In this document: positions 23,634-36,652 of the stretch, piece after piece
Layout of the letters: each line of letters opens with the position of its first letter
Numbering within the stretch: the stretch's first letter is position 1
NCBI RefSeq assembly: GCF_040712315.1
Contig: NC_134016.1
Span: 23,136,390 to 23,200,389 of the forward strand
DNA: 64,000 nt
Source of the DNA: Castanea sativa
Taxonomy: Eukaryota > Streptophyta > Magnoliopsida > Fagales > Fagaceae
Direction of reading: 5' to 3'
Program-made: the position numbers and the translations under genes
Notes under the pieces: generated by a model
What the model was told of the DNA's origin: nothing
Databases searched by the model: none
The model's input: the letters and a program-made list of their open reading frames with translations, nothing else

Positions 23634-25028
23634 TGTTGGAAAAATATAGTTTGTATCACATACAAAACATACGCAGCGAAAAATTAACGGATCTGCTTCG
23701 TTCGCAATTGATAACATGTACTTTGTAAATTTCAGAATTCAAGAACAAGAGAGCGTACCTTGGTGAGGTGGAATTCAAAACCAAAGATTAGAAGTGCTTG
23801 GGAACACTTTTAATTTTCACTCCAATTCCGCTTAATGTCCAAGAAGTGTGGTCATTTAATCAATTTTTAAGAGAGAATAAAAGAGTGGCTTACACTCACA
23901 TACACACCATTTCATTCCACACCATAGTGTCTCATAAATTCTGTATGTTTATCTCTTTATATCTAACTGATTATTTAATTGGAATAGCCTTTTGGGCCAT
24001 TTCAATTGGGCTTTTGTATGTGGCTTGGAGTGGGACCAAAGGGGAACAAATAAAACTCTAGCTCCAATGAGCCTTGTGCTTTTCTGTCAAATCTTGACAA
24101 GTCTAAAATTACTATTAATTATATTTAATACCACAATATAAATATAATTACACTCTAGGCCTTATTAATAAATTATATCCCAAAACTTTATTATGCATGC
24201 AACCCCTTCATAAAATATTCGTAGTAATACAAAGTAATGAATGTAAACTACCACTTTGAAGATTACTACATTTTAATCCTTGAGTACTCAATTTAATCCT
24301 TTAAATTATTCACCATATATTTATGAAATCCAATTTCATAAATATATACTTTAGTAACTCCTTACTGAAGTGGTTAGGCCTAACACTCTGAATAAACAAA
24401 CCCATTAAACTTAACTCAAGGGAATATTTTATATCTCCGTTAAAAAATTATGAATTCCATCTTGAGAATATATGTTCAATCAACACTAAATGTGACTGCT
24501 CAACATACTGAGGTTTTAATCATGACTTTAAATCTCACTCTTGATATATCAAAGCAACATACACTTCATGATCAGGTCCACTATTCTCTCAAGATTAAGA
24601 ATTCATATAAATAGAAGTAATGAGATTTATTATTTATTTGACAGTCGTTAGGAGAATAATAAATATCACAACGGTCCAGTTCAATATGTCTTAACTTTTC
24701 AAACATATCAACATATCAACTAGAAGTCTCTACTTCCATAATCAAGATAAATCATCTTAGTTGATATGTTATAATCTTTATAGATGAAATGTCTAATTTC
24801 ATCACTCACTACGAACTAAAATTCTGAGTTTACAAAAAACTTGTGATTTATATCTTTCGTGACTAAATCACATACTATGCATCTCATGGACTATATGATA
24901 ATGCCCAAATATTCATGTTACCATTATTTTAGATAATAATAAATCAACTTTATTAATCCCAACATTAAATCATACATAATGTCATACATAGCATCATACA
25001 ATAGAATTCAAGGGCACTAATCCTAACA
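23634..25028 (-). repeat. 3' LTR of element B
   Basis: TGTTGGAAAAATATAG...CCTAACA on the plus strand; collinear with 30186-31555. Confidence 0.8.
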
Positions 25029-25042
25029 ATTTTCCACTTGTC

Positions 25043-28000
25043 CTAAAGACTATTGTGCACTAATCTAACTCCCATTCCCTCCAAATGTGACTCAAAAGTC
25101 CTTTGAGGCAAGACTTTGGTAAAGGAATCGGCTAGATTACTTGCACTATCAATCTTTGCTACTACTACATCTCCTTGAGTAATAATGTCTCGAATGATGT
25201 GGTATTTTCTTTCTATGTGCTTTCCTTTCTTATGATTCCTTGGATCTTTGGATTGTGCAACCGCTCTACTATTGTCACAGAACAATGTGATAAGAACTTG
25301 CTCCATTCTCACAACACCAAAATCAAAAATGAATTTCTTGAGCTAAACAGCCTTCTTTGCCGCTTCACAAGTAGCAACATATTCGGCTTCCATAATGAAG
25401 TCACCAATATAAGATTGCGTAACACTCCTCCAACTTATGGCTCCAACTCCTAAGGTGAACACAAAACCTGAAGTGGACTTTCTAAAATGAAGATCTGACT
25501 GAAAATCTAAATTTGTATAACCAATAGATATCAAATCCTCACTATGGTAAACAAGCATATAATCTCTCATTCTCCTTAGATATTTAAGAATATGTTTTAC
25601 AGCTTGCCAATGTTTAAGTTCTAGATTTGATTGATATCGGTTGACCATGCTAACTGAATAATAGATATCTGACTTAGTACATAGCATGACATACATGAGA
25701 CTTCCCAATATAGAAGCATAGGGAACTTGTCTCATCATATTTTCTTCCTCAAGAGTCTTAAGCCTTTGGTCATCAGACAGAGGAACTCCATGTCTGAAAG
25801 GAAGTAATCCTTTCTTGGAGTTTTGCATGCTAAAATGTTCTAGAAACTTATCTAGATATCCAACTTATGACAAGTCTAACATTTTATTTTTGCGATCTCG
25901 TCAAAGCTTGATCCCTATAATAAAGTTAGTTTCACCCAAGTTCTTTATATCAAATTGGATTGACAACCAAACCATTACTGATGACATTACCCCTACATCG
26001 AGTAGAATATCATTAACATAAAGCACTAAGAACATTGCTACTTGATCTCAATGTCTTTTGTACACACATAGTTCAACAAGATTTTGTTCAAAACCAAATG
26101 ACTTAATTGCTTAATCAAATATGGTGTTCTATGACCTAGATACTTGCTTAAGTCCATAAATGGACTTTTTCAACTTGCATACTATATGTTCTAGGTTCTT
26201 TGCTATGAAACCTTCTGATTGCATCATGTAGATTTCTTTTTCAAGATTGCCATTAAGAAATGCAATCTTGACATCCATTTGCCAAATCTCATAATCATAA
26301 TGAGTACTAATGAATAAGATAATTCTAATAGATTTAAACATGGCTACTGACGAAAAAGTTTTCTCATAGTCAATACCTTCTTTTTGTGCATACCCTTTCG
26401 TAACTAACCTTACTTTAAAGGTTTCAACCTTTCCATCTATCCCACAAGTTTAATGCCGTTAGGGGCCTTTACAAGATCCCAAACTTTATTGGAATACATA
26501 GAATCCAATTTAGATTTCATAGCTTAGACCCAATGATGTGCATCAATATCATTTATTGTCTCTACATAAGTGTAAGGATCAGATTCAACCTCTTCTAAGA
26601 TAGCTTTATAAGTTTCTCTCAGACCTATAAATCTTATAGGTGGTTGAACAATTCTCCCTTATGACGAGGGTCATGTGTACTAGTTATCCCATAAGTGATT
26701 GTGGTGTATCTAATACAACCACATCATCTCTAGTTCCATGCATTGGTTGTTCAATTATAGGTTCATCTATTTCAGCCAAGACAACTTTACTCCTAGGATT
26801 AAAATTATTTACAAAATCATCCTCCAAAAATTTAGCATTGGTGCTAACAAACAATTTGTTATCTTTATGATTATTGAATAAATAACCATTAGTTTCCTTT
26901 GAATACCCTAAAAACATGCATACTTCTGTTTTTGCTTCTAACTTATCAGACTTCCCTTTAACACATGTGCCGGACATCCCTAAATGTAGAGGTATCTCAT
27001 ACTAGGCTTACACCCACTCCACAATTTCTTAGGTGTGTTAGGAACTGATTTTGATAGAACTAAAATCAAAATATACATTGCAGTTTTTAGTGCATATCCT
27101 CAAAAGCAAATTGGTAAAGTTAAGTAACTCATCATGGACCTAACCATTTCTAAAAGAGTCATATTCCTTCTCTCTGCTATACCATTTTGTCGGGGAGTTC
27201 CAAGTGCAGTAAATTGGGATACAATCCCATTTTGAGCTAAGTTATCCTTGAAATCCCCAAGAAGGTATTCGCCACCACGATCAGATCGAATGGCCTTTAT
27301 GCATTTACCTAATTGATTCTCAACTTCAACCCTAAACTCTTTGAACTTTTCAAAGGATTCGGACTTCCGTCTCATTAGGTACACATAACCATATCTTGAG
27401 TAATTATTGGTAAAAGTGATCATACATTCATATGAACTAATTCAAGCAACTCATGGGCTCTTCTACCTTTTGCATTAAAATGTCATTTGGTCATTTTACC
27501 CTCCAAACAAAATTCACAAACTGAAAATCCATCAAAGTCCAATGGCTCTAAGAGTCCATCTTTGATCAGCCTTTGAATTCTGTTTGAATTAATATGACCC
27601 CAAACGCAAGTGTCAAAGATATGCATCATTAGTAGAAGGAAACTTTTTTTTTAATGATTTTACATGAGAGTTATTATCTAATTCAGAATTGTATAATTCA
27701 TGCTTATCAGGAGTTAAAATATAAAGACCATCTACGATATTGTCAGAACAGATAAACACTTTATCATTCTTTATTACAACATTGTCTTTCAAGATAACAA
27801 AATATCCATGTTTACCTAAATAAGCTGTAAAAATTAAATTCTTATGAACATTAGGTACATACAGGCAATCTTTCAGTATTAAAACTTTAGATTTAAAACA
27901 TAAATTAATCACTCTAATAACTACAATTGGAATTCTGCTCCCATTAGCCAAGGTAAGAAAGATTTCTCCTTCTTTTAGCTTTCTAGTCTCCTGGAACCCC

Positions 28001-28937
28001 TGTAAAGAATTGCAGATATGATTAGTACAACCTGAATCCATACACCAGGATTCCGTGAGATTCTGTACTAAATATATTTCAAGAAGGATTGAACTTTTCA
28101 TACCCTTATTCTTGGCAACTCAAAATATTGGACAGCTCCTCTTCCAATGACCTTTCTCGCCACAATGGTAACACTTTCCTTTGGCATAGTCCTTTTTCTT
28201 TCCCTTATTGGCAACTCCTAAGGCAATTTGTTTACTATTTTGCTTAGTGTAGACCTTTTTCTTCTTCTTCTTTCCTTTTCCTTTTGACTTAGGTTGAGAA
28301 GTAGAAACTTCAGCCATATTAGCATCAAAATTGGATGTGTACCAAGAATGCCTTCCGCCGCCACCAATTCATTCATTAATTAAGACAATGAATAAATCTT
28401 TTTGTTCATATTATAATTAAGTCTGAATTTCTTGAATGATTCTGGTAATGACTGAAGTATCATATTCACTTGGGATTCTCCACCAATATCGGCACCTAAA
28501 ACTTCTAGTGCATTCAAATTAAAGATCATCCTAAGACAATGCTCTCTCGCTGAAGTACCTTCAGCCATTTTAGTATTATAAATTTGCCTCATAGTTTTTT
28601 GCCTTGTAGAACGGACTTGCTCACCAAACATCTCCATAAAATTTAGCATTATCTCCGAAGCTAGCTCTACATACTGCATTTGATGCTGTAGAACATTTGA
28701 GATAGATGCTAGAATATAACACTCGGTCATCTCATTAGATTTCTACCAACGATTATATCATTGTTTTTCCTCAAGATGAGCATCTAATGATGGAAAGTTA
28801 GGACAAGGTCGACTAAGCACATACTTGTGCTCTTCAGCAGTTAGAACAATGTCCAAATTTATTTTTCAGTCAACTTAGTTGGATCCAGTCAGTTTGTTTT
28901 GATTAAAAATAGCAACAAGTGGGCTAAAAGATGCCAT
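25043..28937 (-). pseudogene. Copia B gag-pol polyprotein, decayed
   Basis: On the minus strand gag begins MASFSPLVAIFNQNKLTG near 28937. The UBN2-like domain (28730-28380) is followed by the knuckle CYHCGEKGHWKRSC (about 28175-28134) and protease with WCMDSGCTNHICN (about 28045). The pre-integrase domain ends near 27450 and the integrase core with RSDRGGEYLLGDF lies around 27423-27100. The RT is heavily damaged, with the DVKIAFLNGNLEKEIYMM segment near 26280-26220. RNase H ends at 25043 (CDNSRAVAQSKDPRNHKK, then LADSFTKVLPQ). Relative to A it lacks about 40 bp near 27424, just where A carries its hAT insertion. Multiple stops and shifts make it non-functional. Confidence 0.85.
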
Positions 28938-29644
28938 AATTTAAATATGAAAATAACAAACATGAATATAATAAGTAAACCGGACATTATCAATTTAGCA
29001 TATAAACATATGTTATGGAACCTTAATAAAACCTTAACATAAAATATGCAACAACAACCCAATCACATGTCTATAATTCCTTGGTAGCAAGTATATTATA
29101 AACACCATGATTGATTAAAAACTATTCTCATTATTAGTGTTATCATGATAACTCTTATTAAACACTAATAATATGCCGTATTAACTTTGGCCTCTAAGTA
29201 AATAATGACATAGCTCATTTAGAAGGTTAATATTACACTTAGTCTAGTATACATCATTATCTAGAATCATGTGTAGCCACTATTCATCTCCCTTATAGTG
29301 TTTAAAGTTATAGTACCATGAAACAAAACACCTTCCTTTAGGATCGTGAGACATATACGTCAAGACGAGGTGCTTGTTCACACTACTTTAAATAAGTAAG
29401 TTCAATCTTGTAGTACTATGAAATAAACACCCTCCTTTGGGATTGCGAGGCATATACGCTAAGATAAGGTGCTTACTCTCACTATTATGAACTGATAATG
29501 GAGACCATGAGATTCAACCCTTGTATCTCTCTCCCACTAGATATTTGAAAATAAAAGTTTTTAATTAGAAATTATGTGTAACCTCATCACACATAGCCTT
29601 GCACTTTTAAAGTGTGAAAACACTTAGAAAAATTCAAAATTCAC

Positions 29645-29855
29645 AAATTTCGATCAGTCGAATGTATCCCTTGATCGATAAAAAAAAAAATTCATACCAA
29701 ACTTTCTACCTGACTCGATTAGTACTTAATCACTACTCGATTAATCGAAAAAAAACATTAAATCGATCACCTAACAATCGAGAATAAATCGAATTGGATA
29801 GAAGGTTCGCTGTTTCACTTGATCGATCGAGAGTAATTTTCAATATATCAAAACA
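29645..29855. repeat. Palindrome-rich island in the leader of B
   Basis: Words such as TTGATCGAT, ACTCGATTAATCGAAA, AATCGATC and CTTGATCGATCGAGA cluster here. Same position and motif family as in C. Confidence 0.55.
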
Positions 29856-30171
29856 CCTAAAACAGGAATTTTCCAGAATTTTTCTAAAACAGTTTTCAAC
29901 AGTTGTCACGAACAAACTACCATGATATGAACATAATAGATTGAGTTTGAGACCAAAAACTAAATTCTATTGATGCTATAGCCTTAAAGTTCAATCTAAC
30001 ACGCTTAATATCAAACTTAAACAACATTATAACATCAATATTAGTTTTCATCAAACAATAATTTCAATAACCGTGCAGAAAATTCATTGCATAATCTTCT
30101 AACATCATGAAATTACTATCTTTGATTCCAAAACTCACAAAACATGTTATACAAATTTGAAATTGTAGACC

Positions 30172-30184
30172 GCTTTGATACCAA
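30172..30184 (-). other. Primer-binding site of element B
   Basis: The minus strand reads TTGGTATCAAAGC inside the 5' LTR, one change from the sites in A and C. Confidence 0.75.
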
Positions 30185-30185
30185 T

Positions 30186-31555
30186 TATTGGAAAAATATA
30201 ATTTGTATCACATACAAAACATACGCAGCAGAAAATTAACGGATCTACTTCATTCGCAATTGATAACATGTACTTTGTAAATTTCAAAATTCAAGAATAA
30301 GAGAGTGTACCTTGGTGCGATAAAATTCAAAACCAAATATTAGAAGTACTTGGAAACATTTTTAATCTTCATTCCAATTCTACTCAATGCCCAAGAAGTG
30401 CGGTCTCTCAATCAGTTTCCAGAGGAGAATAAGAAAGCAGCTTACACTCACATATACACCATTTCATTCCACACCATAGTGTCTCATAAATTCTGTATAT
30501 TTCTCTCCTTATATCTAACTGATTATCTAATTGGGCTAGCCTTTTGGGTCATTCCAATTGGGCTTTAGTATGTGGCTTGGAGTGAGACAAAAAGGGAACA
30601 AATAAAACTCTAGCTCCAATGGGCCTTGGGCTTTTCTGTCAACTCTTGACAAGTCTAAAATTACAATTAATTATATTTGATACCACTATATAAATATAAT
30701 TGCACTTTAGGCCTTATTAATAAATTATATCCCAAGACTTTATTATATATGCAAACCCTTCATAAAATATTTGTAGTAATACAAAGTCATAAATGTAAAC
30801 TGCCACTTTGAAGATTATTACATCTTAATCATTGAGTACCCGGTTTAATCCTTTAAGTTATTCATCATATATTTATGAACTCCAATTTCATAAATATATA
30901 CTTTAGTAACCTCTTACTAAAGTGGTTAGGCCTAACACTCTGAATAACCAAACACATTAAACTTATCTTCTCTGTTAAGAGATTATGAATTCCATCTTGA
31001 GAATATATGTTCCATCAACACTAAATGTGGCTGCTCAACATATTGAGGTTTTGATTATGACGTTAGATCTCACTCCTGATATATCAAAGTAACCTACACT
31101 TCATGATCAGGTTCATTATTCTCTCAGGATTAAGAGTTCATGTAAATAGAAGTCATGAGATTTATTATTCATTTGACAGTCGTTAGGAGAATAATAAATC
31201 TCACAGCGGTCCAGTTCAATATGTTTTAACTCTTAAAACATATCAACTAGAAGTCTCCACTTCCATGATCAAGACAAATCATCTTAGTTGATATGTTATA
31301 GTCTTCGCAGATGAAATGCTCAATTTCATCACCGACTACAAACTAAAATTCTTAGTTTACAAAGAACTTGCGATTTATATCTTTTGTGACTAAATCACAT
31401 ACTATGCATCCCATAGACTATATGATAATGTCCAAATATTCACATTATTATTATTTTAGATAATAATAAAACAATTTTATTAATCACAACATTAAATCAT
31501 CTATAATGTCATACATAGTGTCATACAATATGATTTAAGGGCACAAATCCTAAGA
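30186..31555 (-). repeat. 5' LTR of element B (1370 bp)
   Basis: Plus-strand start is TATTGG (expected TGTTGG) and end CCTAAGA. Collinear with the 3' LTR. Confidence 0.75.
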
Positions 31556-33750
31556 GTTGGATAAAACCATGTCCTCTGAACATGAAAAAATGCGTTGGGC
31601 AAAGGTTTAGCTTAATTAGACAATTATAACTTAAAATGAGCGTTTTTCTTTAGCTACAAATAGAAAATTCCTTCTTGGAATGTCAAAAAAAAGTGGGTGG
31701 GCTGCTCAAAGCAATGGATGATAGCTTTGATTGAAAATGACAATTGAGAGGAAGTTGTGGGAAGATGTCATGCACATGGAGGAACTAAGTTTTCTATTGG
31801 TTCATGATTTCCAATCAAATATATGAACCAAGGAAAACCGTTGAGATCCTCCTTTCACCAGAAATCACTCCCTTACCGACCAAATCACTTCTCCCTTACT
31901 ACCAACTCAGGATCCTATGAACTTGGATAATGGGTTACAAAGATTATACCTAGTTTTACTGGATTTTTTAATGGCTTTTGCTGAAAATCTGAATATACAC
32001 CTTGGCTTCCCCATATATCAGCCAAGGTCCTCTTCTCAAGGTTTCAAAAGGACACATTAAGGTTTTAGGGCCTTGATGTTGATTTTTCTTACTGCATATC
32101 CTTTGGCCTGACCGAAATCATTTTTCTTGCTGCATGTCCTCTGGCCTAACCAAGTCTGGGTCATCTTTATTATTATTATTATTATTTCTTTCTTTTTTAT
32201 TCTTTTTGGGACTTTGGGCCTTCATGATCCTTCTTAACTTCATGAATTTGGCATTCTTTTGTTAAGGCCCATGGTCTTTCCTTACTTTTCATAAAATGGG
32301 CTTTCTTGTCAAATTTTGGTCCTCAACAATTATTGTTAAGCACAAAGCCTGAGCCCTCCGCACATAAAGAGAGGTGATTCCATTCCTTTGTAATAGAATC
32401 CATACGGAGAAAGCAAAAGGAGAAAGATAGTTAAAAGGTAAAGAGAGACAAAATGACACACAAACTATTTCTCTAACCCCAAAAAGAAATACCATAAGGC
32501 ATAGCAATTGCATTGTCATCACAGGGTCATAGAGACACCTTCCAATGAAGGGACTTCAATTGTACAACCTAAGAGAAAATGGAGAACCAATGTTCTTAGT
32601 GACAGAGAAACTTGCTTCAATATTAACAATATCATCTCTAACTCTAGGCTTGTTAAAGGAAGACACTAATTTTTATAACAATTGAGCTCATAAGTTCTTG
32701 CTTATTCTTTATATGTGAGTTCACTATTCATAACACTTATTTATTTTTATTTTTTATAATGAAAAAAATAGGTCAATAAGTGATTTATATATAATAATAA
32801 TAAGTAAAGCTGAGATAAAATCCAATTATATTTCAAATTGAAATTCAATTATAGTCTAATTTTGTACCACGTGTCTCATCTAATTTAAATTTTAAATTTT
32901 TGTGTCAATTAAGTTAATTTAATGTAAAAATTGGATTTCAGTTATAGTTTAATTTTGTGCCACATGTCCCATCTAATCTAAATTTTTTAATTTTAGTTAA
33001 TTTAGTGTAGAAAACGAAGAGTCCAATATAAATAAACAATAAAAAAACCTAATCATAATTAAAAACAAATTCAAATTTATGAGTTATTTATGTAATATAC
33101 TATGACTATGTAAAATATATATATATATGTATGTATATTAAAGTTTAGAGAATATTCAATTAGAATCAAAATTAAATTTTGCTTTTGTTAGTTTTCCATA
33201 CAAATTAAATTGTTTAGATTTTTACTTTTTTTTTTTACTGAACTAATGAGCATATTTTTTATACCGTTTTTATTCAAATATTTTGTATATAAAAAAAAAT
33301 TGAATATAACAAACTGTAATTGTGTTGAACGATTTCATACACACATACCCTTTCAATTTAGGAGATACTATTTAACCAATTTATTGTTTTATTTTGTGTT
33401 ATATTCAGTAGAATTTCGTAGACAATAGTTATGAATTGATATTTTATATAATATCCAATAGTGATTTTCAAAATCATATACGTAATAGTAATATAACGAG
33501 AAAATTGGTGTAACCAATATCACAAAAATTGTAAAGAAAAACTATTTTAATACCTCCAAATATCCTAATTAAACTATGTCTTATATGTTTAATTTAATAT
33601 CAACAGTATAACTACAATTTATCATTTTTATGCATACACACGGATGGGTTACTTACTAATATTAATAATAACTCACTACAAAATGATATTTTAAAACTTT
33701 GGACTTGTCCAAGAATTAATGATAGAGTATCCATGAAGACAAAGGTGAGA
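31556..33750. other. Gene-free AT-rich spacer
   Basis: I see no protein domain on either strand. It contains an (ATT)n microsatellite near 32168-32190. A two-copy repeat of period about 94 bp lies at 32850-33010 (TTTTGTACCACGTGTCTCATC against TTTTGTGCCACATGTCCCATC, abbreviated), together with AT-rich low-complexity DNA. The open frame at 32522-32289 looks accidental. Confidence 0.6.
32850..33010. repeat. Two-copy tandem repeat, period about 94 bp
   Basis: TAGTCTAATTTTGTACCACG at about 32852 is repeated as TAGTTTAATTTTGTGCCACA at about 32946, with matching flanks on both sides. Confidence 0.65.
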
Positions 33751-33814
33751 AGGCAAACAAGTGCTTGAGCTTGACCAACAAAATGGAGCTAAGCTCCCAT
33801 ATCATGATTGGAAA

Positions 33815-34164
33815 TACGTGTCATTTTTTAAGGGTATCCAACGTTATCTGGTGGTCAGGGTCACGGTGATAGGCAAAGAAGGTTTTGAAAGTCGTGATAT
33901 CATATCCATCCAACCAATACGTGGCATTTCTAGAATGGCAAAGCTTCCCGCCCCCAAAAAATTTGTTTACTCACACGTGGCAGAAAAGCAACACATGACA
34001 CGTGACAGTAAATCACTTGCCGCAGAAGCACCACCGCCAACGGCCACGTGTCCCATTTACTTTAATAATCATCGACCGCCCTTAGAATTTGAAAGGCCGA
34101 ATCAGAAGCGAGATTTTAGATCATGACGAATCTGTGTTGACCACATCCACATGTCATGAAACGT
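33815..34164. promoter_or_regulatory. Cluster of ABRE / G-box (ACGT-core) motifs
   Basis: Seven ACGT cores lie at 33816, 33841, 33919, 33975, 34000, 34046 and 34161. Three are perfect CACGTG G-boxes (33974, 33999, 34045), and five fit the ABRE core ACGTGKC on one strand or the other. A TTGACC W-box-like word is at about 34138. Base composition is richer in GC than the surroundings. Such clusters are known targets of bZIP (ABF/AREB) and bHLH factors in ABA- or light-responsive plant promoters. No gene could be found within about 1 kb on either side, so the target is unknown. Confidence 0.5.
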
Positions 34165-34263
34165 GGAGGACTTAGAGGTTTTGGACGGTGGGATCAGCGG
34201 CTTGGTTTGTGAGTAGCCTGTGGTCCTACTCCTAACATACGATTCACTATATTGTTATTGTAG

Positions 34264-34286
34264 TTGTTGTTGTTGTTGTTGTTGTT
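34264..34286. repeat. (GTT)n microsatellite
   Basis: About seven TTG/GTT units between the ACGT cluster and the minisatellite. Confidence 0.85.
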
Positions 34287-34475
34287 AACCCAAACGATAC
34301 GAGACTTTTATTTTTTTGTTCTTTTTTTAAAGGATTTTTATGTTCAATGTTCTATCAACTTCTATATATCTTCCTCCAAAAAAACTATTATCCATCATAG
34401 TTTTTTATTTTTTTTGGTATATATAGTCTCTTTCTATTTTATATATATAGGCTTCTCTTCAATATTTTTTTTTAG

Positions 34476-34795
34476 TATTTAGGTCATTTTTAGATTTAAA
34501 GGATATTTTGGTAATTTTTAAGTTTTGGAGGTATTTGGTCATTTTTTAGGTTTCAGAGGTATTTCGGTCTTTTTCAGGTTTAGGGGTATTTTGGTGAATT
34601 TTTAGGTTTTGGGGGTATTTTGATAATTTTTTAGATTTCAGGGGTATTTAAGTAATTTTTAGGTTTAGAGGGTATTTTGGTTATTTTTTAAGTTTAAAGG
34701 GTATTTTGGTCATTTTTAGGTTTAGCGGTATTTCGGTCATTTTTTAGGTTTAAAGGTACTTTGATAATTTTTAGTGGTTTTGAGGTATTTGTAGA
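34476..34795. repeat. Degenerate minisatellite, period about 30 bp, about 10 copies
   Basis: The unit resembles GGTATTTTGGTCATTTTT followed by AGGTTTAGG. Copies differ by several substitutions and small length changes. Non-coding. Confidence 0.8.
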
Positions 34796-34849
34796 AATGA
34801 TACTTGGATCATAGTTAGGTCGAATTAGGTACCTACTTAAAACCCAATA

Positions 34850-34930
34850 AACATTCATGCTAATTGGGTATAATTGGGTTAATACCCATTTAACCCAATT
34901 AACAATTGGGTGGGTTTAGATCTTATTTAA
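34850..34930. repeat. Inverted AATTGGGT words
   Basis: AATTGGGT and its complement ACCCAATT alternate (GGGTTAATACCC, TTAACCCAATTAA), forming a small hairpin-capable patch, perhaps a MITE relic. 34931-35152 shows nothing further. Confidence 0.4.
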
Positions 34931-35152
34931 GTGGGTGGGTTTGTGTAAGCAAATGAGTTTGGGTTGATTTTACCACCCCTAATAGAATGTCTATATATGT
35001 CAAACAAATATAGAAATCTATCGATTTTGTGGGAAATTAGAAGTTTTGTTGGATCTTGCATTGTTTCAAGTACATTAATTGTAAACTTAATTAGCCACAA
35101 CTTTTTAACTTTTTTTTTAGCTTTGAAATATTGTTTCATGTGAGTTGTTTGA

Positions 35153-35505
35153 TGTTATGAACCCAGTGGTTCCTAATGAAGATGAATAAGAATTGTAAGG
35201 GAATTAACTTAATTCAAGATAGTCACCATCCATATAGAAATATTAAGAGAGATTAAAAAATAGAGAGATGTACTAATGCACTAAGCAATTGGTTTATTCT
35301 TCCATGATAGAAACGTGATTATAAGTAGGTATTTATAGAATCATAAAACTATTCTATTGGTCCACATGACCTTATCCTAATGGTCATATTATTCTCCATA
35401 TGCATTAATAATTTCAACATGTACTAAATGTGATTAACATGCTTGGAATTGTAACTAACTAAATCTACAACAATTATTATTCATATACTTATAGCATTCC
35501 TAACA
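35153..35505 (-). repeat. LTR copy 1 (353 bp)
   Basis: TGTTATGAACCCAGTGG...CCTAACA on the plus strand; the 3' LTR in element orientation. Confidence 0.8.
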
Positions 35506-35999
35506 TTTCTCTTCCTTAGAAAACACCTACTCACAAGGTGTTGTTGTGAAATAGCATCTTCATCAAATGAGATCTATTAATGGACCAATACCATAGTGAC
35601 ATTTTGATCTCCATATTCATGCGTTTCTCTTTGACAAGCGGTCTCGTTAACATGACGGTTTCTTCTTTATAGATCTTCAAAATTTGCTCGAATTCTTGAG
35701 CCTTCAATGGTTCTTCAATTTTCATAGTCTCATTGGTTTTTTGAACCTTGGAATGTTCTTATATCCTCAAGACCTCATTTGATTATAGAACCATTAAAAT
35801 TGTTAGCGCTTACATCTTGGATTCTTGGATTCTTGGATCACTGACACTTGGATTGCAAATTCTTGAATCATAAACTCTTGAATGAAAGCCTCCATTGGTG
35901 CATCAAGAATTGGTTTGTGGAAGATCATCATCACCTTCTTTGTTGGTTCTTTGGACTGAACTTAAAGGGCAACATGTACATGTATATCATCATCCACTT

Positions 36000-36650
36000 T
36001 GACAAAAAAAAATAAATAAATAAACATCCCAACTTGCAACAACAGCAGTAGATTCTTGGAACTTGATTTGTTCTTCAAGTTTCATTGAATCAAAAGATTG
36101 TAACTCCTCTTCTGTCATATTCCTAAGACCTTCTTGTAATCTTGAGAGCTCTTCATTCATGGCCTTGTTAGATTTGGCCAAGGCTTTGACCTTTTCTAAA
36201 ATGGCATTGCGAGATTCGTACAAAACCTTGACATTCTCTGAAAATTGGTTCTTGGAAGATTATCATCATCTTTTTTGTTGGTTCTTTGGACTGAACTTAA
36301 AGGGCAACATGTACATGTATATCATCATCCACTTTGACAAAAAAATCAACATCCCAACTTCGAACAATAGCTGTAGATTCTTGGAACTTGATTTATTCTT
36401 CGAGTTCCATTGAATAAAGAGATTATAACTCCCTTCTATCATATTCTCAAGACCCTATTGCAATCTTGAGAGCTCTTCATTCATGTCCTTATTAGATTTA
36501 GCCAAGACATTGACCTTCTCTAAAATGGCATTGTGAGATTCATACAAGACCTTGACATTCTCTAAACATTTGTGCACCATTTACCGTAATTCTTTCCAAA
36601 GTTCTCTTTGGTCACATTCGTCCACATCAAAATCAACGGCTTTGATACCA
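36000..36650 (-). pseudogene. Internal-domain reading frames with coiled coil and a GT31-like DDD stretch
   Basis: The minus strand encodes VKVLYESRNAILEKVKALAK then NKAMNEELSRLQ, a heptad-rich helix, in two copies within the duplication and once more at 37754-37572. Downstream of it, copy b reads WDVDFFVKVDDDIHVHV (36356-36306). This resembles the donor-binding DDD region of plant beta-1,3-galactosyltransferases (GT31 family), where a W-D-x-(D/E)-F-Y-V-K-V-D-D-D pattern is typical. Copy a has a TTTA expansion and frameshift at that point, and the 37.5-kb copy has a one-base shift. All are broken by stops. This may be a captured host fragment, but the match is short and unconfirmed. Confidence 0.4.
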
Positions 36651-36652
36651 AT

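Larger units (their letters stand above)
23634..31555 (-). mobile_element. Ty1/copia element B, full structure, decayed
   Basis: Both LTRs are present: 3' LTR 23634-25028 and 5' LTR 30186-31555 in minus orientation. Others are a primer site at 30184-30172, a leader with palindrome island, gag-pol from 28937 to 25043, and a polypurine-like tract after 25028. The flanks are GCCGG on the left and GTTGG on the right, which could be a 5-bp target duplication altered by two C-to-T changes, but this is uncertain. The outer LTR end reads CCTAAGA rather than CCTAACA. Confidence 0.8.

Noticed and set aside
23629..31560. Exact 5-bp target duplication for element B
   Set aside because: GCCGG and GTTGG differ at two sites; compatible with deamination but not proof.
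32289..32522. 77-codon minus-strand frame
   Set aside because: Hydrophobic and Leu/Phe-rich by composition only; no motif.
33761..34126. 121-codon open frame over the ACGT cluster
   Set aside because: No domain, no plausible homologue, and it contains the dense regulatory words; treated as chance.
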